The position numbers and the translations under genes were made by a program. The notes beneath the pieces are model-generated. The model did no database searches. It worked only from the letters and a program-made list of their open reading frames with translations, and was not told where the DNA came from. DNA of 38,940 bases from Actinomycetes bacterium (lineage in GTDB: Bacteria > Actinomycetota > Acidimicrobiia > Acidimicrobiales > Bog-793), in assembly GCA_021809425.1 (NCBI GenBank), contig JAKBAA010000029.1, positions 1 to 38,940 of the forward strand, given 5' to 3'. Positions 32,714 to 38,940 of the stretch are shown in pieces (position 1 is the stretch's first letter; every line of letters begins with the position of its first letter).

Positions 32714-33370
32714 TCATCGGAGCCCGCGCGCTCCGGCCGTGGTGCCTTCGGCGGCCCAGTAGGTGGGCTCCGCCTTGGCCTTGGCCAGTGCCTGGGCATC
32801 CTCGAAGCCCGGAGCCATGGAGGCGGCCGTGCCGGCCATGTACTCGTGGTGCTCGATGCCCAGCAGCCGGATCCAGCTCTGCTGACCGTACGTCAGGGCG
32901 ATGCAGTTGCCCAGCTCGACGAGCTCCGCCTCACTGAAATGCGTGTGGAGCCGATCCCACAGCGCGTCGCTGTTGGTCCCCCAGGCAATTGCCTCGGCGT
33001 ACGCCAGCGCGGCCTTCTGCCGGTCGTCGTAGCTGTCCGACGACTCGAAGTTGAGCAGCTCGTCGTACTGCGCCTCCTGCAGGCCCTGAGCGGTCGCCTT
33101 CTCCGAGCGTTGGTTGCCACAGAACTCGCACTTCACCGTGCGCGAGATGTAGACGCGGCAGAGATCCTTGATGGCGTGGTCGCAGACGCCCGAATGGAAC
33201 AGCGCCTTCCAAGCGTCGGCGAACGCCCAGAAGGCGTTCGGCGCGTGCGCCCGTACGGCAGAGGACTCCGGGCGGGGCGTGCCCTCGCGGGCGCACCGTT
33301 CCATCTCCTGTTGCATCCGTGCATCCATCGACTCGAATGGGACATAGCTGATGTGGCGCTCGCCAGCCAT
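32714..33370 (-). CDS. Carboxymuconolactone decarboxylase/AhpD-family protein
   Basis: A 218-residue protein of the CMD/AhpD superfamily. The redox pair Cys81-x-x-Cys84 in VKCEFCGNQRSEKA, followed by YDELLNFESSDSYDDRQKAALAYAEAI and ELVELGNCIALTYGQQSWIRLLGIEH, is the typical layout of the alkylhydroperoxidase-like subgroup. The ATG at 33370 follows GGGAGG with five bases spacing. Members reduce peroxides or decarboxylate lactones; the substrate cannot be named. It lies just outside the integrase remnant, and its DNA looks somewhat less GC-biased than its neighbours, compatible with acquisition. Confidence 0.85.
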   Translation of the reverse strand: MAGERHISYVPFESMDARMQQEMERCAREGTPRPESSAVRAHAPNAFWAFADAWKALFHSGVCDHAIKDLCRVYISRTVKCEFCGNQRSEKATAQGLQEAQYDELLNFESSDSYDDRQKAALAYAEAIAWGTNSDALWDRLHTHFSEAELVELGNCIALTYGQQSWIRLLGIEHHEYMAGTAASMAPGFEDAQALAKAKAEPTYWAAEGTTAGARGLR

Positions 33371-33488
33371 GCCGGCCTCCCTTGCTCGTGACGGGGCCAT
33401 CTGCTTCACGTCTGTCGTCGTTCTAGCCGCTCGGCGCCGAGCTGGCCCGTCGAGACACCGGCCCTCGTCCTGGTGAGCAAGCCGCCCG

Positions 33489-34136
33489 TCATGAGGACCG
33501 GTGCGGCTTTGCGAAGCGAAGGTGCGCGGCGATCGCCCCGCTCGTCACGGCGGCCCAGCCGCACCAGACAGAGGCGAACCCGTCGACGACGAGCCAGGCG
33601 ATGATCCCGATCGCAGCGGCGTTGACGACCCCGAAAGCGACCACGTGCCGCTCGCTCGACACCAGGAGGGCACCGCACACAGCAAGCACGTAGAGCACCA
33701 CGATCACGAAGCCACCGTGCAGCTTCAGCCCGTAGGCAAGGTGATACGGGCGAAGCTTGACCGTCACGGGACCCTCCAGCATCGCATGGAGCAGGGTGAT
33801 GGCGACACCGGCGCCGAGAACGGCGAACCCCGCCATGACACGCCTGCGCCATGTGGTGCGCTCGGGAGAGGCGACCGCCAGGGGGACGAACACGGGGAGG
33901 AGCACGAACGCGACCAGCAGGTAGCACCACATGGCCACCCTTCCAACAGCACGGGGCAGGTCGCCCTCGAGGCTCCACCACACGAATGCCTCCACGATCT
34001 GGTGAGAACCGAGGATCAACGGAAGACAGGCCAGAGCAAGGGCGCCGGGACGGCGGTGCACGTGACGCACGGCATCGACCCCGAACACCCCGACGACCGC
34101 GCCACCGATGAGATCGGCCTCCGGCGAGAAGCACAT
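33489..34136 (-). CDS. DUF6629-like integral membrane protein
   Basis: A 215-residue membrane protein beginning MCFSPEADLIGGAVVGVFGV, the start typical of a family of uncharacterised actinobacterial proteins (DUF6629, from memory). About six or seven hydrophobic segments are seen, with ILGSHQIVEAFVWWSLEGD after the second and HLAYGLKLHGG in a loop. The ATG at 34136 is the natural start, as the upstream frame is arginine-rich. Function unknown. It is downstream of, and in the same orientation as, the CoA-transferase gene, with a 160-base gap. Confidence 0.75.
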   Translation of the reverse strand: MCFSPEADLIGGAVVGVFGVDAVRHVHRRPGALALACLPLILGSHQIVEAFVWWSLEGDLPRAVGRVAMWCYLLVAFVLLPVFVPLAVASPERTTWRRRVMAGFAVLGAGVAITLLHAMLEGPVTVKLRPYHLAYGLKLHGGFVIVVLYVLAVCGALLVSSERHVVAFGVVNAAAIGIIAWLVVDGFASVWCGWAAVTSGAIAAHLRFAKPHRSS

Positions 34137-34216
34137 GCGGCGGACGCTAACGGACGGTCGGGCCCGGCGGCTGCTTGGTTGCACCCGATGACCGTGGTCG
34201 CCTGCGCAGGAGGGCC

Positions 34217-34300
34217 GTGACGCTCGAGAACCTCGGCAGCGACGAGGTGGCGCCCTGCCACGGGCGAAGGGCGCATGTGGCGGCCGCCCGCGCCTCCTAG
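34217..34300 (+). other. Small ORF with strong ribosome site (27 codons)
   Basis: AGGAGGG (34208-34214) is followed by GTG at 34217 and an open frame VTLENLGSDEVAPCHGRRAH, ending at TAG 34298-34300. It fills the gap between the DUF6629-like and CoA-transferase genes on the other strand. The ribosome-site spacing (about three bases) is short and the product is not recognised. It may be a remnant or chance. Confidence 0.2.
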
Positions 34301-35724
34301 CGAGCCGGGCGCGCCACGCCGGCGCCGGGCGACGGCCCGCCCCGGAGAAAGGCCGGTGGGTCGGCGCCCCAGCGGCCGCCGACCACCTCCCAGTCCTCCG
34401 GCGACGCGCCCACCCGGAAGGCCGGCCCCGGGTAGCGCAGCACCCCGGACGGCGTCTCCCGCTCGCGGAGGGCCCCGTCGCTGCCGGCGAGCTCCCCGCG
34501 ACGGCCGGCCGGCTGCGCAAGGAGCCAGTGCGCGATCCGGGCGAGGTGGACCTCCACGTGGAAGCTGCCGCCGTCTCTCAGCTGCAACGTGACCGCCCGC
34601 AGCACCGCTGCGGCGAGCAGGTACCCGGTCGCGTGGTCCAGCGCCTGGGCGGGCAGCCGCCCCGGGGTCACCCCGTCCGTCGACTCGGCGAGGGCGATCC
34701 CGGTCGCCGCCTGCACGATGCTGTCGAAGCCCCGCTGGCCCCCCCACGGGCCAGCAGGGCCCCAGGCAGTGACGGTGGCCACGACCAGCCCCGGGCGGCG
34801 CTCGGCGAGCCCGGCCGGGTCGAGCCCGAGGTGGGCCAGCGCCTCCGGCCGGTAGCCGGCGACGAGGACGTCGGCCTCGTCGAGCAGCGCCTCGAAGCGC
34901 CGCCGGTCGGCAGGCTCGCCCAGGTCGAGCAGCGTCGATCGCTTGCCCATTCCCGTGTCGAGGTGCTGCCAGCCGATCTCGGGCAGACCCGGCGGATCAA
35001 CCCGCAGCACGTCGGCCCCGAGCAGCGCGAGCGACCGGGTCGCCACCGGACCTGCGATGACCCGGGTGCAGTCCAGCACCTTCAGCCCGCTGGCCGGCAG
35101 CAGCGGCGCAACCGGTGCAACGGCGAGCCGGCGCCGTGGCGCCTCGGCCAGGCGGTGCCAGCCCACCACCGGCAGCGCGTCGACCGCCGCCGCCTGGGGA
35201 TGCGCACGCCAGCCGGCTGCGCTGCGGACCGCCACGCACAGCCCACCGGCGGCGAGCACCCGGCCTTCCGCCTCGGCCGCCGCGCCGCCTGCAAGCGCAC
35301 GTCCGAGGTCGTCGGCGCCTGCGGAGTCGGGAAGGTCGAGCGCGGCCAGCAGCCGGGCGCGGTGGTGCGGGTAATTGGCATGTGTCCGCACCCAACCGTC
35401 CGACGCCGGCCAGAAGCCCGACAGCGGGGCGAACCCTTCCACCGGTCGCCCGTCCAGCCGGAACAGCTGGTCGCTCCGGAACGCCGCCCGCACCGCCCGC
35501 CCGTCGACGCGACCGACCGGTCGCGCCCCGCCCCGCGCCTCGGCGAGCCCGGCGGCGGCGCTCGCCGTCGCCGCCACGGCGCCCAGCGCCAGCCCGCTCG
35601 TGTCGAGCGCCGACGGGAGGACCCCTTCGCCGTGCACCACGCCGACCGGCGGCGCCTCCTCCCCGGCCAGCCGCCAGAACTCCTCCAGCAGCCGCCGCTC
35701 TGGTTGCGGCCCGGCGCCCGGCAC
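34297..35724 (-). CDS. CaiB/BaiF family (class III) CoA-transferase
   Basis: A 475-residue protein of the type III CoA-transferase family, which moves CoA between acyl groups. The second half carries the conserved LKVLDCTRVIAGPVATRSLA, ADVLRVDPPG, LDTGMGKRSTLLDL and DEADVLVAGYRPEALAHLGLD segments, and WGGQRGFDSIVQAATGIA, where the Asp aligns with the catalytic aspartate of formyl-CoA transferase. The N-terminal 200 residues look like a degenerate second domain, so this resembles a two-domain form. Acyl substrate unknown. It appears monocistronic. Confidence 0.85.
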   Translation of the reverse strand: MPGAGPQPERRLLEEFWRLAGEEAPPVGVVHGEGVLPSALDTSGLALGAVAATASAAAGLAEARGGARPVGRVDGRAVRAAFRSDQLFRLDGRPVEGFAPLSGFWPASDGWVRTHANYPHHRARLLAALDLPDSAGADDLGRALAGGAAAEAEGRVLAAGGLCVAVRSAAGWRAHPQAAAVDALPVVGWHRLAEAPRRRLAVAPVAPLLPASGLKVLDCTRVIAGPVATRSLALLGADVLRVDPPGLPEIGWQHLDTGMGKRSTLLDLGEPADRRRFEALLDEADVLVAGYRPEALAHLGLDPAGLAERRPGLVVATVTAWGPAGPWGGQRGFDSIVQAATGIALAESTDGVTPGRLPAQALDHATGYLLAAAVLRAVTLQLRDGGSFHVEVHLARIAHWLLAQPAGRRGELAGSDGALRERETPSGVLRYPGPAFRVGASPEDWEVVGGRWGADPPAFLRGGPSPGAGVARPAR

Positions 35725-35807
35725 GCTCGCCAGTGTCCGTGCCTCGGCGGCTCCCTGTCAACGTCGCCCGCCGTCGACCTTCGCCGGCGGCGACCGAGGC
35801 GCGGGCG

Positions 35808-35897
35808 GGCGCCGGCGGAAGGGGCGGGCGCCGGGGTGGGCAGGGCAGGGGCGAGCAGCAAGGGCGGGGCAGGGCAGGCGCCGGCGGAAGGGGCGGA
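35808..35897. repeat. Direct repeat in a GC-rich gap
   Basis: GGCGCCGGCGGAAGGGGCGG occurs at 35808-35827 and identically at 35877-35896, separated by purine-rich GGGCAGGGC sequence. The gap (35725-35960) lies between divergent genes. It also holds the acetyltransferase promoter: TAGACT at 35919-35924 as -10 and GAGGAG at 35951-35956 as ribosome site. Confidence 0.6.
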
Positions 35898-35960
35898 GCG
35901 GGCGCCAGGACCCCTTCCTAGACTCACCGGCGCATCCGCCGCCCCCTGCCGAGGAGCCCG

Positions 35961-36503
35961 ATGGACGAGCGCCACTGGATCACGACGGGGACGCCCGAGT
36001 CGCGTGCGCTCTTCGAGCGGGTCAAGGTGGCCACCCGGCTCTCCGCCCGGATCAGCGAGCTCTGCCTGGACGAGGCCGTCGCCATCCGCCAGTCGTTCGA
36101 GGCGCTGCTCGGCAAGCGCGTCGGCGAGGGGTTCAACCTGATCCCTCCCTTCTACGCCGACTACGGCCTCAACATCACCGTCGGACGGACCGTCTTCATC
36201 GGCCCCAACTGCGCCTTCACCGGCCACGCGCCCATCGACATCGGGGACGACGTGATGATCGCCCACAAGGTCAACCTGGTCACCGCCGGCCACCCCGTCG
36301 AGCCCGGCCGGCGGCGCGACCACATCACGGCAGCACCGATCGAGATCGGCGCGAACGTGTGGATCGGGGCTGCCGCCACCGTGCTCCCGGGGGTGCGCGT
36401 CGGCGAGGGTGCCGTGGTCGCCGCCGGGGCGGTCGTCACCCGCGACGTCCCCCCGGCGACCCTCGTGGCGGGGGTGCCGGCGATCGTCGTCCGCGAGCTG
36501 TAG
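35961..36503 (+). CDS. Sugar O-acetyltransferase (Maa/LacA/NodL-like)
   Basis: A 180-residue left-handed beta-helix acetyltransferase that moves acetyl from acetyl-CoA to a sugar hydroxyl. The N-terminal helical cap (RVKVATRLSARISELCLDEA) is followed by hexapeptide repeats (ITVGRTVFIGPNCAFTGHAP, IDIGDDVMIAHKVNLVTAGHP). The catalytic His lies in the TAGHPV segment. IEIGANVWIGAAATVLPGVRVG completes the helix. Length matches maltose acetyltransferase. The ATG has GAGGAG four bases upstream. It is convergent with the glycoside hydrolase gene, 27 bases away. Confidence 0.93.
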   Translation: MDERHWITTGTPESRALFERVKVATRLSARISELCLDEAVAIRQSFEALLGKRVGEGFNLIPPFYADYGLNITVGRTVFIGPNCAFTGHAPIDIGDDVMIAHKVNLVTAGHPVEPGRRRDHITAAPIEIGANVWIGAAATVLPGVRVGEGAVVAAGAVVTRDVPPATLVAGVPAIVVREL

Positions 36504-36530
36504 GTCGACGGTCGCCCCTGCAGGCCGGCC

Positions 36531-38940
36531 TCAGGGCAGGGTGACGGCGACCGAGCGGGTCAGGTCGGCCGACGACGAGCCCACCTCGACCAGGTACCGG
36601 CCCGGCACGGTCACGAACCGGCCGCCCTGCCAGGTGGCGAAGGCGCCGGGCGGCAGCTGCACCGTGACGAGCCGGTGCTCGCCCGGTGCCAGGGCGACCG
36701 AGGCGAACCCCTCCAGGGCGAGCGGTGGCTGGTGGGCGGCCGCCGGGTCGTGCACGTACACCTCCACCACGTCTCGACCGGCGCGCCGCCCCGTGTCGAC
36801 CACGTCCACCCGGACCACCTCGCCGCCGGTCCGCGGCGACGGGGTCACCGTGGTGGGGCCCAGCCCGAAGGTCGTGTACGACAGGCCGTACCCGAACGGG
36901 AACAGCACCGGGACGTGGTGCGCCTGGTAGTAGCGGTACCCGACGTCGAGCCCGCCGTCCCCGGCGGCGCTCAGGTCGACCGTGCCGCCCACCCCGGGGA
37001 ACGAGGTGGCACCGGGGACGGAGGTGGCGGCGGCGCTCGCCGGGAACGTCACCGGCAGCCGGCCCGACGGGTCGACCGCACCGGACAGCACCGCCGCCAG
37101 CGCCGTCCCGTCCCCCTGGCCGGGATACCAGTCCTCGACGATCGCCCCCACGGTGCCCTGCCACGGCATCAGCACCGCCCCGCCCGTGTCCAGCACGACC
37201 ACCGTCCGCGGGTTGGCACGCGCCACCGCCGCGATCAGGTCGTCCTGGACCCCCGGCAACCCGAGCGAGGTGGCGTCGGCGCCCTCGGTGCGCACGGCGC
37301 CGGCCACCACCACCGCCACCTCGGCGCTCGACGCCGCCCGGACGGCCGCCTCCAGCATCGGGGTGGCGTCCTGCCAGGCGACCTCCGGCACGTTGCCGTT
37401 GTAGCCCAGCCAGTGCAACGCCAGCCGAACCGGCTGGCCGGCCACGAACGAGTGGGCGATCTCGTCGACCACCGGCCCGTGCGCCCCGGGGTCGTGCAGG
37501 ACCGCCACGCCGCCCAGCGTCACCTCGGTGTCGCCGTGCGAGGTGACCGATACGACGTACCGCCCCGACACCGGCGCCCGCAGCAGGCCGGTCCACGTCC
37601 GCCACACCCCGCTCGGCGGCCGGCTGGTGTAGTAGACCGGGTGGTGCGCCGCCGGGAGCGCCGGGAGCGCCGGAACCACCTCCGGCGGGACGATCTCCCC
37701 GCTCGGCGCCCCGGCCGGCTCGCCCGGCGTGTACACGATGCGTGCAGCACGGAACCGCTCCCGGATCGCCTGCAGCGGCGTCACCACCGACGGGGCCACC
37801 ACGTGCGAGCTGCCCCCGCCCGCCGTGATCGGCGCCACCCCGGCCGCCACCCCGATCACCGCCACCGACCCGGTCGCCGGCGACAGTGGCAGCACGGCGC
37901 CGGCATCCTTCAGCAGCACCGCACCCTGCTCGGCCACCGCCACCCCCGCCTGCTCCTCGGCGGCCGTCTGCACCGGGCTCGACGTCCGGCCGGTCGGCGG
38001 ACCCTGCACGAGCCCGAACCGGAACATCTCCGTCAGCACCTGCCGCGCCGCTGCGGCGATCTCGCCACGGTGCGCCCCCGCCAGCGCCAGGCCGGCCCCG
38101 CCGAGGAACGGCGACGGCTTGAACAGGTCCAGCCCCGCCGCCAGCGCTGCCGCGCCGTCCGGCGCCCCGTTGACGTCGTCACGGACGAACCCCCCGAACC
38201 CCCAGCCCCGCATCTCGGCCAGCAGCGGGGCATCCTCGCACGTCGCCACCCCGTTGATCCTGCCGAACCCGCACATCACCGACGCCACCTTCCCCCCCGA
38301 CACCACCGCCCGGAACGGCGCCAGGTACAGCTCCTGCAGGGCCGCCGGCGACACCACCTGGTCCAGGAAGTTGCGGTTGGTCTCCTGGGTGTACACCCCC
38401 AGGTCCTTCACGTCCGAAAGCACCCCGGCCGACTGCAGCCCGGTCACGCTCGCCACCCCCATCGCCCCGGCCAGCATCGGGTCCTCCCCGTACCCCTCGA
38501 ACACCCGCCCCCCCTGCGGCACCCGCGCCAGGTTCAGGTACGGCCCCTGCACCCCGTCCACCCCCTGCGCCCGCGCCTGCTCGCCGATCGCACGCCCCTC
38601 CGCCGCCGCCAGCCCCGGCTGGAACGTGGCCGCCACGGCGATCGGCGCCGGGAACTGGGTGACCCCGACGTCCCCGTAGGCCAGCCCGGCCGGCCCGTCC
38701 TGCAGGGTGAGCGCCGGTATGCACAGCGACGGCACCGCCGTCGTCGTGTTCTCGTACGCCCCCGACCGCCCCAGCGAGATCACCTGGACCTGCTCGCCCA
38801 GCGTCATCCGCCCGACCACCTCGCCGGCGAGCCACGCCGCCGTCTGCCCCGGGGAGGGGTGCACCCACGGGCACCGCCCGCCTGCTCCGCCCGCCCGGGC
38901 ACCGCCCCCCGATCCGGCCGCCCCCCGGGCTGCCGCCCCC
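36531..38940 (-). CDS. Family 3 glycoside hydrolase with PA14 insert (5' end probably outside window)
   Basis: A GH3 beta-glucosidase-like protein. From the GTG at 38864 it has 777 residues, but the frame stays open to the window edge and upstream codons read CPWVHPSPGQ, a segment that commonly follows the signal peptide in secreted actinobacterial GH3 enzymes, so the start probably lies outside. Numbering from 38864: TLQDGPAG at 53-60, QETNR at 160-164, RINGV at 202-206. A PA14-like insert is at about 410-495, then the C-terminal GH3 domain and an FnIII-like end. The canonical KH pair reads Lys153-Asp154, and the SDW nucleophile motif reads Asp229-Asp230-Val231. Substrate unknown; activity may be altered. 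Confidence 0.85.
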   Translation of the reverse strand, partial: GAAARGAAGSGGGARAGGAGGRCPWVHPSPGQTAAWLAGEVVGRMTLGEQVQVISLGRSGAYENTTTAVPSLCIPALTLQDGPAGLAYGDVGVTQFPAPIAVAATFQPGLAAAEGRAIGEQARAQGVDGVQGPYLNLARVPQGGRVFEGYGEDPMLAGAMGVASVTGLQSAGVLSDVKDLGVYTQETNRNFLDQVVSPAALQELYLAPFRAVVSGGKVASVMCGFGRINGVATCEDAPLLAEMRGWGFGGFVRDDVNGAPDGAAALAAGLDLFKPSPFLGGAGLALAGAHRGEIAAAARQVLTEMFRFGLVQGPPTGRTSSPVQTAAEEQAGVAVAEQGAVLLKDAGAVLPLSPATGSVAVIGVAAGVAPITAGGGSSHVVAPSVVTPLQAIRERFRAARIVYTPGEPAGAPSGEIVPPEVVPALPALPAAHHPVYYTSRPPSGVWRTWTGLLRAPVSGRYVVSVTSHGDTEVTLGGVAVLHDPGAHGPVVDEIAHSFVAGQPVRLALHWLGYNGNVPEVAWQDATPMLEAAVRAASSAEVAVVVAGAVRTEGADATSLGLPGVQDDLIAAVARANPRTVVVLDTGGAVLMPWQGTVGAIVEDWYPGQGDGTALAAVLSGAVDPSGRLPVTFPASAAATSVPGATSFPGVGGTVDLSAAGDGGLDVGYRYYQAHHVPVLFPFGYGLSYTTFGLGPTTVTPSPRTGGEVVRVDVVDTGRRAGRDVVEVYVHDPAAAHQPPLALEGFASVALAPGEHRLVTVQLPPGAFATWQGGRFVTVPGRYLVEVGSSSADLTRSVAVTLP

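Overview
The window is very GC-rich DNA with dense, often overlapping genes, frequent GTG and TTG starts, and a few apparently leaderless genes. A lysine/alanine-rich topoisomerase I tail, a paired TrkA block next to an APC permease, and an actinobacterial-type integrase remnant all point to an actinobacterium. I cannot fix the class; a deep-branching lineage such as Acidimicrobiia is a guess. It looks like ordinary chromosome.

Region 1 (1-19.2 kb) is a catabolic island centred on inositol. On the minus strand lie an inositol-monophosphatase-family gene (cut by the window edge) and a complete ABC importer (ATPase, two permeases, secreted binding protein). Divergent from it are a cytoplasmic-looking Cys-type sulfatase, a PiT-family transporter, iolB, iolD and a DUF47 (PhoU-like, Pit accessory) gene. 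A convergent minus-strand operon holds iolC, a Cgl0158-type aldolase, a second iolG-like dehydrogenase, iolE and iolG. A GntR/HutC regulator and a radical-SAM/SPASM sulfatase-maturase-like enzyme with a SEC-C tail follow. Together they cover import, desulfation and dephosphorylation, oxidation to inosose, dehydration, ring hydrolysis, isomerisation, phosphorylation and aldol cleavage; no iolA is seen. My main hypothesis is a pathway for a sulfated (or phosphorylated) cyclitol. A near-palindromic element close to TGTCATGACA occurs upstream of the sulfatase, PiT, iolB and iolC genes.

Region 2 (19.3-31.3 kb) is mostly housekeeping: a 25-residue membrane peptide, a HAD-IB phosphatase, two TrkA-type K+ regulators divergent from an APC permease carrying fused USP-like and OB-fold domains, topA, tmk, holB, an NCS1 nucleobase permease and dcd.

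Region 3 (31.3-34.3 kb) starts at tRNA-Gly(CCC) and looks like the scar of an integrative element: a ribbon-helix-helix antitoxin-like gene with a frameshifted small partner, a tyrosine-recombinase pseudogene with two frame breaks, then an AhpD/CMD-family gene and a DUF6629-like membrane protein.

Region 4 (34.3 kb to the end) holds a CaiB/BaiF CoA-transferase, a hexapeptide sugar O-acetyltransferase and a divergent family-3 glycoside hydrolase that probably runs off the right edge.
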